A stretch of 64,000 bases of DNA from the NCBI RefSeq assembly GCF_004340905.1, contig NZ_SLXD01000004.1, forward strand, positions 283,531-347,530, written 5' to 3'. The notes under the pieces were generated by a model. The model saw only the letters and a list, made by a program, of their open reading frames with translations. It was not told the DNA's origin and did no database searches. Both the position numbers and the translations under genes were made by a program. Origin of the DNA: Rubrivivax gelatinosus. GTDB taxonomy: Bacteria > Pseudomonadota > Gammaproteobacteria > Burkholderiales > Burkholderiaceae_C. The first letter of the stretch is position 1. Each line of letters starts with the position of its first letter. This document shows positions 8,530-17,358 of this stretch, piece by piece.

Positions 8530-8793
8530 GCGCTCGGCCACCAGACGGTGGCCGTGAGCGCGAGCACCGCGAGCGCGGCACGGCGGATGTCGGCGTCGAT
8601 CACCGGCGCCAGCTCGCCGCCGGCCGCACGCGCGCAGCCGATTGCCGGCCTCACGAGGCGGGTGCAGGGCGGATGGCGGGGCTGGAGGGCGGCAAACGGC
8701 ATGGTGTCACCTGTGGGGCGTATGCCGCCACGATAGGGCGCAGGGCCGGGTGCCGCCACGAATCAAAGCTCGCTTGCATATGCGGCCGCCGCA

Positions 8794-8817
8794 GGCTGCC
8801 GGCCGGAGCCGGCAGCC
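8794..8817 (-). terminator. Hairpin after the encapsulin cargo gene
   Basis: A perfect 10-bp stem (GGCTGCCGGC/GCCGGCAGCC) with a 4-nt loop lies 5 nt beyond the stop of the minus-strand desulfurase gene. No T-run follows on the minus strand. Its position and strength suggest it ends or protects the encapsulin operon transcript. Confidence 0.5.
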
Positions 8818-8821
8818 GATG

Positions 8822-10597
8822 TCAGCCCTGCCGCCCGGCCACCGGCCGCGCCGCGGCCAGGCGATGCAGCACCGTGACCAGCAGGTCGATCTCCTCGCAG
8901 GTGTTGTAGAAGGCCAGCGAGGGCCGCACCGTGGTTTCCAGCCCGAAGCGGCGCAGGATCGGCTGGGCGCAGTGGTGGCCGGTGCGCACCGCGATGCCTT
9001 CACGGTTGAGTGCCTGGCCGACCTCGTCGGTCGAGTAGCCCGCAAGCACGAAGGACAGCACGCTGGCCTTGTCGCGCGCGGTGCCGATCGGCCGCAGCCC
9101 CGGCACCTCGGCCAGACGGCCGGTGGCGTACTCGAGCAGCCCGTGTTCGTACTGCGCGATGTTCTCGATGCCGATGCGCTCGACGTACTCCAGCGCCGCG
9201 CCCAGGCCCACCGCGTCGGCGATGTTGCCGGTGCCGGCTTCGAAACGCGCCGGCGGCGGCTGGTAGACGACACGCTGGAAGCTGACGTCGGCGATCATGT
9301 TGCCGCCGCCCTGCCACGGCGCCAGATCCTCCAGCACTTCGCGCCGGCCATGGAGCACGCCGATGCCGGTGGGCCCGAAGACCTTGTGGCCGGAGAAGAC
9401 GAAGAAGTCGGCGCCGAGCGCCTGCACGTCGACCTTCAGGTGCGAGACCGACTGCGCGCCGTCGACCAGCGTGCGGATGCCCGCGCGGCGCGCGATGGCC
9501 ACGATCTCGGCCACGGGCACGACGGTGCCCAGTGCGTTGGAGACCTGGGTGACGGCGACGATCCTCGTGCGCTCGTTGAGCAGGCGCTGGTACTCGTCGA
9601 GCCGGACCTGGCCGCTGTCGTCGACCGGGATCACGCGCAGCGTGGCGCCGCGTTCGTCGGCCAGGCGCTTCCAGGGCACGATGTTGGCGTGGTGCTCCAG
9701 GTGCGAGACGACGATCTCGTCGCCAGCGCCCACGTGGCGGCAGCCCCAGGCCGCGGCGACCAGGTTGATGGCCTCGGTGGCGCCGCGCACGAAGACGATC
9801 TCCCCGGTCGACGCGGCGCCGATGAAGCGGCGCACCGTCTCGCGCGCGTGTTCGTAGGCGTCGGTGGCGCGTGCCGCCAGCGTGTGCGCGGCGCGGTGGA
9901 TGTTCGAGTTCTCATGGGTGTAGAAGTGCGCGAGGCGGTCGATGACGGCCTGCGGCTTCTGCGTCGTCGCGGCGTTGTCCAGCCAGACCAGCGGCCGGCC
10001 GCTGACACGTTCGGCCAGCAGCGGGAAGTCGCGCCGCACGGCATGCACGTCCAGCGGCGGGGCGGCCTCGGCGAAGGGCGGGCGACGCTCGGCGGCGGCC
10101 TCGGGAACGAAGTAGAAGCGCGGTGTCGCCGCCGCCGCCGCCACCACCGCCGCGGGCGGCGGCGGGGCGGCGTGCGGCACGCCCAGCGCCTGCGCTTCGG
10201 CGAACAGGAAGGGCGAGGCCTGCGGCACGGCCAGCAGATGGCTGCCGAGGCGGCCGTCGCAGGCCGGCGCGGTGGCGAACAAGGTCTCCGGCACGCCGTT
10301 GCCGGCCGGCGCATGCGGCACGCGGGCCGGCCACGAAGCGCCGAGATTGGCCGCGCTCTGCGGCGACGTCGGCAGCAGGTGGGCGCCGGGCGGCGGGCCG
10401 CCGGGAATGGCCGCCGGCGTCGACGGGCCGAAGCTGCCGGGCGGCAGCGTCAGCCCGGCCGGGTGCAGCTTCTCGGGCAACGGCACGCCGCCGGTGGCCG
10501 GCCGGTGGCTGAAGAACTCGTTGGCCAGGCGCGCCAGCTGCGCCGGGTCGGGCAGGCCGGGCGGCAGCGCGGCGGCCGGGATTTCGGGGGTCGTCAT
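8822..10597 (-). CDS. Family 2A encapsulin cargo: cysteine desulfurase with long disordered N-terminus
   Basis: The 591-residue protein has two parts. Residues about 1-180 are Pro/Gly/Ala-rich and apparently disordered, with short conserved-looking islands (DPAQLARLANEFFSHRP, GVPLPEKLHPAGLTLPPGSF, HLLAVPQASPFLFAEAQALG). Residues about 183-591 are a complete SufS-type (group II) cysteine desulfurase: WLDNAATTQKP, the SHLEHHANIVPW block, PLP lysine in FSGHKVFGPTG (Lys405) and catalytic Cys543 in RTGHHCAQP. It removes sulfur from cysteine, leaving alanine. Ordinary SufS is about 405 residues. The extension and the shell gene 10 nt upstream match the SrpI-type family 2A encapsulin arrangement, where the disordered region loads the enzyme into the shell. 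Confidence 0.93.
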   Translation of the reverse strand: MTTPEIPAAALPPGLPDPAQLARLANEFFSHRPATGGVPLPEKLHPAGLTLPPGSFGPSTPAAIPGGPPPGAHLLPTSPQSAANLGASWPARVPHAPAGNGVPETLFATAPACDGRLGSHLLAVPQASPFLFAEAQALGVPHAAPPPPAAVVAAAAATPRFYFVPEAAAERRPPFAEAAPPLDVHAVRRDFPLLAERVSGRPLVWLDNAATTQKPQAVIDRLAHFYTHENSNIHRAAHTLAARATDAYEHARETVRRFIGAASTGEIVFVRGATEAINLVAAAWGCRHVGAGDEIVVSHLEHHANIVPWKRLADERGATLRVIPVDDSGQVRLDEYQRLLNERTRIVAVTQVSNALGTVVPVAEIVAIARRAGIRTLVDGAQSVSHLKVDVQALGADFFVFSGHKVFGPTGIGVLHGRREVLEDLAPWQGGGNMIADVSFQRVVYQPPPARFEAGTGNIADAVGLGAALEYVERIGIENIAQYEHGLLEYATGRLAEVPGLRPIGTARDKASVLSFVLAGYSTDEVGQALNREGIAVRTGHHCAQPILRRFGLETTVRPSLAFYNTCEEIDLLVTVLHRLAAARPVAGRQG

Positions 10598-10607
10598 CGG
10601 CGCCGGC

Positions 10608-11537
10608 TCAGCGGTAGTTCACCGGGTAGTCGTGGTACCTGCCGACCTCGACGTCATCCAGCACCGCCAGCGCGTCCTCGGTCTGCACTGCCAGCGAGCA
10701 GTACAGCGAGACCAGGTAGGACGCGATCGCGTTGCGGCTGATGCCCATGAAGCGCACCGACAGACCCGGGCTCTGTTCACCCGGCAGCCCCGGCTGGTAC
10801 AGGCCGACGACGCCCTGGCGCTTGTCGCCGACACGCAGCAGCAGCACCTTGGTCTTGCCGTCGGCCACCGGCAGCTTGTCGCTGGGCACCAGCGGGATGC
10901 CGCGCCAGGTGAGGAACTGGCTGCCGAACAGGCTGACGGTCGGCGGCGGCACGCCGCGGCGCGTGCATTCGCGCCCGAAGGCGGCGATCGCCAGCGGGTG
11001 CGTCAGGAAGAAGGCGGGCTCCTTCCAGACCTTGGCCAGCAGCTCGTCGAAGTCGTCGGGCGTCGGTGCGCCGGCGAGCGGGACCACCACCTGGTCGGGG
11101 TGCACGCTGGCGAGCAGGCCGTAGTCGGGATTGTTGATGAGCTCGCTTTCCTGCTTCTCCTTGATCGTCTCGATCGTCAGGCGCAGCTGTTCCTTGATCT
11201 GGTCGTGCGGGCTGCTGTAGAGGTCGGAGACCCGGGTGTGCACGTCCAGCACGGTGCTGACGGCGTTCAGGAAGTACTCGCGCGGCTGGGTCTCGTAGTC
11301 GACGAAGGTGGTCGGCAGCTCGGACTCGTCGCGCCGGGCGCACAGCACCTGCACGTCCTGCGGGTTGCGCACCTGGTTCAGGCGGTAGATGCCGGCTTCG
11401 ACCGGCACCCACTGCAGCAGCTGGGTCAGCCAGCGCGGGCTGATGGTCGCCAGGGTCGGCGCGGTCTTGGTGGCGTTGGCAAGCTGGCGGGCGGCGCTGT
11501 CGCCGAGAGCCAGTTGCACGGGCGCGGTATCGGCCAT
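10608..11537 (-). CDS. Family 2A encapsulin shell protein (HK97 fold)
   Basis: The 309-residue protein matches the SrpI-like family 2A encapsulin shells: a helical N-terminus (QLALGDSAARQLANATKT), PRWLTQLLQWVPVEAGIYRLN, an E-loop-like region, LFGSQFLTWRGIPLVPSDKL and the C-terminal domain with VRFMGISRNAIASYLVSLYC. Length fits family 2A. There is no inserted cyclic-nucleotide-binding domain as in family 2B. Such subunits self-assemble into a protein-bounded compartment in the cytoplasm. ATG at 11537 is preferred over an in-frame start 45 codons upstream because the upstream codons match no shell and AAGGAC lies just before it. The desulfurase gene follows after 10 nt, so this is the first gene of a two-gene operon. 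Confidence 0.93.
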   Translation of the reverse strand: MADTAPVQLALGDSAARQLANATKTAPTLATISPRWLTQLLQWVPVEAGIYRLNQVRNPQDVQVLCARRDESELPTTFVDYETQPREYFLNAVSTVLDVHTRVSDLYSSPHDQIKEQLRLTIETIKEKQESELINNPDYGLLASVHPDQVVVPLAGAPTPDDFDELLAKVWKEPAFFLTHPLAIAAFGRECTRRGVPPPTVSLFGSQFLTWRGIPLVPSDKLPVADGKTKVLLLRVGDKRQGVVGLYQPGLPGEQSPGLSVRFMGISRNAIASYLVSLYCSLAVQTEDALAVLDDVEVGRYHDYPVNYR

Positions 11538-11670
11538 GGAAAACGTGTCCTTGTCGGGTTGGATCGCCGCCGCAGTCTCGGCAAGCGCGCCGCGGGGCGG
11601 CAACCGGCCATAGGCGGCGATCGCCTCGCGCCACGAGCCAGCGCAAGGCGCAGCCCGGCAGAATCGCCAC

Positions 11671-12540
11671 ATGAACCGACGCTCGTTGCACGCCTGGGCC
11701 GCGCTCGCGCTGGCCGTCGCCGGCTGCCCGGCTGCCGCACTCGACGCCGGCGACGCCGACGCCTTCGGCGCGATCGAACGTTCGGTCGCCGGGCGGCTGG
11801 GCGTCTGGGCCTACGACCTGGAGACCGGCCGCAGCCTGGGCCACCGCCAGGACGAACGTTTCCCGATGTGCAGCAGCTTCAAGTGGCTGCTGGCCGCGGC
11901 AGTGCTGGCCCGTGTGGACCGCGGCCAGGAGCGGCTGGAGCGCCGCATCGTCTTCGGCCGCGAGGCCTTGCTGGAGTACGCCCCGGCCACCTCGCACCGC
12001 GCCGGCGGTGCCGGCATGACGCTGGCCGAGCTCTGCGAGGCCGCGGTGACGCTGAGCGACAACACCGCGGCCAACCTGCTGCTCGACACGCTGGGCGGCC
12101 CGGCCGGGCTGACGGCCTGGGTGCGCACGCTGGGCGACCGCAGGACACGCCTGGACCGCCGCGAACCCGATCTCAACGAAGCCCGCCCCGGCGACGAGCG
12201 CGACACGACGACGCCGGCGGCGATGGTGCTGGCGCTGCGCCAGACGCTGTTCGGCGGCGGCCTGTCGCGCCGCGGCGCCGACCTGCTGCTGCAGTGGATG
12301 ACGGCCTCGACCACCGGCCTGAAGCGTCTGCGCGCCGGCTTCCCGGCCGACTGGCGCGTCGCCGACAAGACCGGCACCGGCGGCGAGGGCACGACCAACG
12401 ACGTCGCCGTCGTCTGGGCTCCGGGCCGGGCGCCGCTGCTGCTGGCGGCCTATCTGACCGAGAGCCCGGCGGCGATCGAGGCGCGCGAGGCGGCGCTGGC
12501 GCGCGTGGCGGCGAGGGTGAAGCTGGGGCTGCTGGGCTGA
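11671..12540 (+). CDS. Class A beta-lactamase
   Basis: The 289-residue periplasmic serine hydrolase carries all class A motifs: Ser68-x-x-Lys71 (CSSFK), Ser129-Asp130-Asn131 (SDN), the omega-loop EPDLN (Glu165...Asn169) and Lys233-Thr-Gly (KTGTG). A signal peptide precedes residue ~25. It opens beta-lactam rings, so it is expected to hydrolyse penicillins and possibly cephalosporins. There is no cysteine after the KTG triad, so the disulfide typical of class A carbapenemases is not present. It is divergent to the encapsulin operon with a 133-nt shared upstream region and ends just before soxR, which is convergent. No ampR-type regulator is adjacent. Base composition resembles its neighbours, so it is probably a resident chromosomal gene. 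Confidence 0.93.
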   Translation: MNRRSLHAWAALALAVAGCPAAALDAGDADAFGAIERSVAGRLGVWAYDLETGRSLGHRQDERFPMCSSFKWLLAAAVLARVDRGQERLERRIVFGREALLEYAPATSHRAGGAGMTLAELCEAAVTLSDNTAANLLLDTLGGPAGLTAWVRTLGDRRTRLDRREPDLNEARPGDERDTTTPAAMVLALRQTLFGGGLSRRGADLLLQWMTASTTGLKRLRAGFPADWRVADKTGTGGEGTTNDVAVVWAPGRAPLLLAAYLTESPAAIEAREAALARVAARVKLGLLG

Positions 12541-12567
12541 GGGCCCGGCCCCTCGCGCCGCAGCTGC

Positions 12568-13029
12568 CTAGGGCCGGTTGAGGATCTGCGCGCCCGGCCC
12601 CTTGGCGCCGAGCGCGTCGCCGGGGTTGCGCAGCGGGCAATCCTCCAGCGACAGGCAGCCGCAGCCGATGCACTGGTCCAGTTCGTCGCGCAGCCGGGTC
12701 AGCTTCTGGATGCGCTGGTCCAGATCGACGCGCCATTCCGAGGCCAGCGTCTTCCACTGGCCTGCCGTCAGCTTGCTGCCCGGCGGGTAGCGGCGCAGCG
12801 CCTCGCGGATCTCCTCCAGCGGGATGCCGGTGCGCTGCGCCACCTTGATGATCGCGATGTAGCGCAGCAGCACCGGCGCGTAGCGGCGCTGGTTGCCTTC
12901 GGTGCGCACGCTGCTGATCAGCCCCTTGGACTCGTAGAAGTGGATCGTCGAGACCGCCACGCCGCTGCGCCTGGCGATGACGCCGACCGACAACAGCGCG
13001 GTCGAACCTTCCGCAATCTCCTGCGTCAT
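12568..13029 (-). CDS. soxR: Redox-sensing MerR-family regulator SoxR
   Basis: The 153-residue protein has an N-terminal MerR winged helix ([26 protein letters not shown]), a dimerisation helix, and the SoxR [2Fe-2S] motif [12 protein letters not shown] near residues 119-130. Oxidation of the cluster by redox-active compounds or superoxide switches the bound protein into an activator. ATG at 13029 is preferred over a TTG five codons upstream. The gene faces the efflux operon, and the SoxR box lies 10 nt before its own start, so one site can control both directions. No soxS is present, as is usual outside enterics, where SoxR directly controls exporters. Confidence 0.95.
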   Translation of the reverse strand: MTQEIAEGSTALLSVGVIARRSGVAVSTIHFYESKGLISSVRTEGNQRRYAPVLLRYIAIIKVAQRTGIPLEEIREALRRYPPGSKLTAGQWKTLASEWRVDLDQRIQKLTRLRDELDQCIGCGCLSLEDCPLRNPGDALGAKGPGAQILNRP

Positions 13030-13034
13030 GCCTC

Positions 13035-13065
13035 TTGACCTCAAGTTAAGTTGAGGTTTTAGAGT
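13035..13065 (+). promoter_or_regulatory. SoxR-controlled promoter with SoxR box
   Basis: The 18-bp site CCTCAAGTTAAGTTGAGG (13039-13056) differs by one base from the classical E. coli soxS box. It lies between a -35 TTGACC (13035-13040) and a -10 TAGAGT (13060-13065) with a 19-bp spacer. The overlong spacer is the hallmark of MerR-family-activated promoters. It points rightwards to the efflux operon starting at 13130. Confidence 0.93.
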
Positions 13066-13129
13066 CTATCGCGTCCGGTCCGGTTTCAAAACAGCAGTCT
13101 CGGTTTGGGTCCCGGCAAGGCAAATCCTC

Positions 13130-14287
13130 ATGTCTTCGGGAGCCAGCATGGACGCCCCGTCCACCCCCGTCGCGCCGCGTGCGCGTCCCTCTTGGCGGTC
13201 GCTCGCCATCGCCGCCGTCCTCGTCGCCGCCGTCGCCGCCGCGCTCTGGGCCTGGCGCGGCAGCCGTGCCTCCGGCGGCGGCTACCAGCCGCCGGCGGCG
13301 ATCGACGTCGTCGCGCTGCCGCTGCGCCCGGAGCCCGCCGCGGACCAGCTGCAGGCGCTGGGCGAGCTGCGCGCCGTGCGCCAGGTGAGCCTGGCCAGCG
13401 AAGCCGCCGGCCGCGTCGTCGCCATCGGCTTCGTCGCCGGCCAGTCGGTGCGTGCCGGCGCGGCGCTGCTCGACCTCGACGACAGCAGCGAGCAGGCCGA
13501 CCTGCTCGCCGCCCAGGCCGCCGCGCAGTTCGCGCGCCAGCAGTGGCAGCGTGCCGCCGAACTGGCGTCGACCGGCGCCGTGGCGCGCGAGCTGCTGGAG
13601 CAGCGCCGCGCCGAGTTCGACCAGGCCGCCGCGCAGGTGCAGCAGCTGCAGGCGCGCATCCGCAAGCTGCACCTGCGCGCACCTTTCGCCGGCGTGCTCG
13701 GCCTGCGCCAGGTGGACCCGGGCCAGTACCTCCAGGCCGGCGAGCGCATCGTCACGCTGACCGACCTGGACGCGCTGTACGTCAACTTCGACCTGCCGCA
13801 GCAGGCGCTGCCGCGGCTGCGCATCGGCCAGCGTGTCCAGGTGCGCGGCGACGCGCCCGGCGCCGCACCGGTGCTGGCGCGCATCAGCGCGATCGAGCCG
13901 CAGGTCGGGCGCGACACGCGCAACGCCAGCGTCCAGGCCGAGCTCGCCAATCCGGGGCGGGCTTTGCGGCCGGGCATGTCGGTCGCGGTCGTGGTCGAGC
14001 TGCCGCCCCAGCCCGACGCGCTGCTGGTCCCGGCGACGGCGGTGCTGACATCGGCGACGGGCGACGCCGCGGTCGTCGTGCGCGCGCTCGACGCCCAGGC
14101 CCTGGGCACGGCGGAGATCGTGCCGATCCGGCTCGGGCGGCGCGTCGGCGAGCGTGTGCTGGTCGAGCACGGCCTGCGCGCCGGCGACCTCGTCGTCAGC
14201 GAAGGCCAGCTGCGCATCCGGCCCGGCGCGCGTGTGCACGTCGTGCCGGCGGCTGGGGCGTCCGCGCCCGCCGGGAGCGCACGATGA
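13130..14287 (+). CDS. RND efflux periplasmic adaptor (membrane fusion protein)
   Basis: The 385-residue adaptor links inner-membrane pump and outer-membrane channel. One N-terminal transmembrane anchor spans about residues 22-42. Then come a lipoyl-like half motif (QALGELRAVRQVSLASEAAGRVV), an alpha-hairpin with QAAAQFARQQWQRAAELASTG, the second lipoyl half (LHLRAPFAGVLGLRQVDPGQ) and the beta-barrel domain (LYVNFDLPQQ). ATG at 13130 is listed; ATG at 13148 has a good GGGAG and may be the true start. It is first in the SoxR-controlled operon and overlaps the pump gene by 4 nt. Confidence 0.93.
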   Translation: MSSGASMDAPSTPVAPRARPSWRSLAIAAVLVAAVAAALWAWRGSRASGGGYQPPAAIDVVALPLRPEPAADQLQALGELRAVRQVSLASEAAGRVVAIGFVAGQSVRAGAALLDLDDSSEQADLLAAQAAAQFARQQWQRAAELASTGAVARELLEQRRAEFDQAAAQVQQLQARIRKLHLRAPFAGVLGLRQVDPGQYLQAGERIVTLTDLDALYVNFDLPQQALPRLRIGQRVQVRGDAPGAAPVLARISAIEPQVGRDTRNASVQAELANPGRALRPGMSVAVVVELPPQPDALLVPATAVLTSATGDAAVVVRALDAQALGTAEIVPIRLGRRVGERVLVEHGLRAGDLVVSEGQLRIRPGARVHVVPAAGASAPAGSAR

Positions 14288-17200
14288 GCTTCACCGACCT
14301 CTTCATCCGCCGGCCCATCCTGTCGCTGACGCTGAGCCTGCTGATCCTGCTGTGCGGCACGGCCGCGCTGTTCGCGCTGCCGATGCGCCAGTACCCGAAG
14401 ATGGAGAGCGCCACCATCGTCGTCGAGACGCGCTACCCCGGCGCGACGCAGGAGGTGATGCAGGGCTTCGTGACGACGCCGATCGCCCAGGCCATCGCCA
14501 CCGCCAACGGCATCGAGTACCTCAGCTCCACCTCGACCACCGGCAGCAGCCAGATCAAGGCCAAGCTGGTGCTGAACGCGAACGCCGACCGCGCGATGAC
14601 CGAGATCCTGGCCAAGGTGCAGCAGGTGAAGTACCGGCTGCCCGAGGGCGCGTTCGACCCGGTCATCGAGAAGATCACCGACGGCGTCTCCGCGGTCCAG
14701 TACCTGGCTTTCGTCGGCGACCAGCAGAGCATCGCCCAGATCACCGACTTCGTCGCCCGCGTCGCGCAGCCGCTGATCAACGCCGTGCCCGGCGTCGCCT
14801 CGACCGAGCTGCACGGCGGCCGGACCTACGCGATGCGGCTGTGGGTCGACCCGCTCAGGCTCGCCGCGCGCGGCCTGAGCGCCAGCGAGCTCGTTGCCGC
14901 GCTGCGCGCCAACAACGTGCAGGCCGCGCCCGGCGCGCTGCGCGGCGAGCAGACGCTGATGCCGATCACCGCCGCCACCGACCTGCGCAGCGTGCAGGCC
15001 TTCCGCGAGATGGTGCTCAAGCGCGGCGAGCACGGCGTCGTGCACCTGGCCGACGTCGCCACGGTCGAGCTCGGCGGCGACAACGAAGACAGCAGCTTCC
15101 TGAACGACGGCCGGCAGGCGGTCTCGCTGTCGGTGTCGCCGACGCCCGACGGCAACCCGCTGACCATCGTCGCCGGCGTCAACGCGCTGCTGCCCGAGCT
15201 GCAGCGCGCGGCACCGCCGGGGCTGGAGGTCGTCAACTCCTTCGACACCGCGCGTTTCGTGCACGCCTCCATCGACGAGGTCGTGCGCACGCTGGTCGAG
15301 GCCATCGTCATCGTCGTGCTCGCGATCTTCCTGTTCCTGGGCTCGCTGCGCGCCGTCGTCATCCCGATCGTCACGATCCCGCTGTCGCTGGTGGGCACGG
15401 CGGCGCTGATGCTGGTCTGCGGCTTCTCGCTGAACCTGCTGACGCTGCTGGCGATGGTGCTGGCCATCGGGCTCGTGGTCGACGACGCCATCGTCGTCGT
15501 CGAGAACATCCACCGCCATATCGAGGAAGGGCTGTCGCCGGCGCGCGCGGCGCTGGTCGGCGCGCGCGAGATCGTCACGCCGGTGATCGCGATGACGATC
15601 ACGCTGGCCGCCGTCTACGCACCGATCGGCCTGATGGGCGGGCTCACCGGCGCGCTGTTCCGCGAGTTCGCGTTCACGCTCGCCGGCTCGGTGCTCGTCT
15701 CCGGCCACGTCGCGCTGACGCTGTCGCCGATGATGAGCAGCTACCTGCTGGGCGCGCGCGTGGCCGACGGGCGCCTGGCGCGGCGCGTCGAGCAGACGAT
15801 GCAGGGCCTGGCGCGGCGCTACGGCCGCCTGCTCGAGCACACGCTGCGGGCGCGCGCCGCGGTGCTGCTGGTCTGCGTCGCGGTGCTGGTGGGCATCGCC
15901 GTGCTCTTTGCCGGCGTCAAGCGCGAGCTGGCGCCGCGCGAGGACCAGGGCTACGTTTTCGTCCAGACCAAGGCGCCGCAGTACGCCAACCTCGCCTACA
16001 CCGAACGTTTCGCGCGCCAGGTCCAGGGTTTCTTCGGCGCGCTGCCCGACTACGCCGGCAGCTTCCTCGTCAACGGTGCCGGCAGCCAGAACATCGGCTT
16101 CGGCGGCGTCGTGCTGACGCCCTGGGACGCGCGCCGGCAGAGCGCCGACCAGGTGCAGAACACGCTCAACGCGCATGCCCCGGGCATCACCGGCGTCTCG
16201 CTGACGGCTTTCCAGCCGGCGCCGCTGCCGGCCGGCAGCGGCGGGCTGCCGGTGCAGATGGTGCTGCGCTCGCCCGACGACTTCGGCGCGCTCTACCGCA
16301 CGATGGAGGAGATCAAGGACGCGGCCCGCGCCAGCGGCCTGTTCGCCTTCGTCGAGAGCGACCTCGCGTTCGACAGCCCGCAGCTGCGGCTGTCGGTCGA
16401 CGCCGCCAAGGCCGGCGAGATGGGGGTGTCGATGAGCGCCATCGCCGACACGCTGGCGACGCTGGTCGGCGAGAGCACGGTCAACCGCTTCAACTGGTTC
16501 GACCGCTCCTACGACGTCATCGCCCAGGTGCCGCGCGCGCAGCGCAGCGCGCCCGACGACCTGGGCGGCTACTACCTGCGCGCGCAGTCGGGGGCGCTGG
16601 TGCCGCTGGCCACGCTGGTCCAGGCGCACGCCGCGCCGGCACCGAACCGGCTGCCGCAGTTCAACCAGATGAACGCCGCGACGCTGTCGGGCGTGCTGCT
16701 GCCGGGCGTGACGATGGGTCAGGCCGTCGAGTACCTGCAGCAGCTGCCGCTGCCCGCCGGCGCGCGTGTCGACTGGCTCTCCGACAGCCGCCAGTACGTC
16801 AACGAAGGCCATCGCCTGACGGTCTCGTTCGCCGCCGCGCTGGTGGTGATCTTCCTCGTGCTGGCGGCGCAGTTCGAGAGCCTGCGCGACCCGCTGGTGA
16901 TCCTGGTGACGGTGCCGCTGGCGGTCTGCGGCGCGCTGGCGCCGCTGTGGCTGGGTTACGCCACCTTGAACATCTACACCCAGATCGGGCTTGTGACGCT
17001 GATCGGGCTGATCTCCAAACACGGCATCCTGATGGTCTCGTTCGCCAACGACATCCAGCGCCGCGAGGGTCTGCCGCCGGCGCAGGCCATCCAGCGTGCG
17101 GCCGAGATCCGCATGCGGCCGGTGCTGATGACGACGGCGGCGATGGTCGTCGGCCTGGTGCCGCTGCTGTTCGCCAGCGGCGCCGGTGCCGGCAGCCGCT

Positions 17201-17358
17201 TCGCCATCGGCATCGTCGTCGTCTGCGGCATGACGATCGGCACGCTGTTCACGCTGTTCGTGCTGCCCACCGTCTACAGCCTGCTGGCGCGTGACCACCA
17301 CGCCGAGGCCGGCGGTGCGCGCTCGCGCGAACTGGCGCAGGAGGCCGGTCATGCGTGA
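14284..17358 (+). CDS. RND multidrug efflux transporter, inner-membrane pump
   Basis: The 1024-residue HAE1-type RND pump drives drug/proton antiport. The N-terminus MSFTDLFIRRPILSLTLSL starts TM1. TM4 carries the proton-relay Asp pair in AIGLVVDDAIVVVENIHRH. Two large periplasmic porter loops separate TM1-2 and TM7-8, and the last helices include FAIGIVVVCGMTIGTLF. Length is normal. It overlaps the adaptor gene and the outer-membrane gene. The SoxR box resembles control of MexGHI-OpmD-type pumps, suggesting export of redox-active compounds or phenazine-like molecules. The substrate is inference only. Confidence 0.95.
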   Translation: MSFTDLFIRRPILSLTLSLLILLCGTAALFALPMRQYPKMESATIVVETRYPGATQEVMQGFVTTPIAQAIATANGIEYLSSTSTTGSSQIKAKLVLNANADRAMTEILAKVQQVKYRLPEGAFDPVIEKITDGVSAVQYLAFVGDQQSIAQITDFVARVAQPLINAVPGVASTELHGGRTYAMRLWVDPLRLAARGLSASELVAALRANNVQAAPGALRGEQTLMPITAATDLRSVQAFREMVLKRGEHGVVHLADVATVELGGDNEDSSFLNDGRQAVSLSVSPTPDGNPLTIVAGVNALLPELQRAAPPGLEVVNSFDTARFVHASIDEVVRTLVEAIVIVVLAIFLFLGSLRAVVIPIVTIPLSLVGTAALMLVCGFSLNLLTLLAMVLAIGLVVDDAIVVVENIHRHIEEGLSPARAALVGAREIVTPVIAMTITLAAVYAPIGLMGGLTGALFREFAFTLAGSVLVSGHVALTLSPMMSSYLLGARVADGRLARRVEQTMQGLARRYGRLLEHTLRARAAVLLVCVAVLVGIAVLFAGVKRELAPREDQGYVFVQTKAPQYANLAYTERFARQVQGFFGALPDYAGSFLVNGAGSQNIGFGGVVLTPWDARRQSADQVQNTLNAHAPGITGVSLTAFQPAPLPAGSGGLPVQMVLRSPDDFGALYRTMEEIKDAARASGLFAFVESDLAFDSPQLRLSVDAAKAGEMGVSMSAIADTLATLVGESTVNRFNWFDRSYDVIAQVPRAQRSAPDDLGGYYLRAQSGALVPLATLVQAHAAPAPNRLPQFNQMNAATLSGVLLPGVTMGQAVEYLQQLPLPAGARVDWLSDSRQYVNEGHRLTVSFAAALVVIFLVLAAQFESLRDPLVILVTVPLAVCGALAPLWLGYATLNIYTQIGLVTLIGLISKHGILMVSFANDIQRREGLPPAQAIQRAAEIRMRPVLMTTAAMVVGLVPLLFASGAGAGSRFAIGIVVVCGMTIGTLFTLFVLPTVYSLLARDHHAEAGGARSRELAQEAGHA

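Noticed and set aside
8548..8736. Small plus-strand frame in the gap before the encapsulin operon
   Set aside because: Low-complexity, no ribosome site, no recognisable motif.
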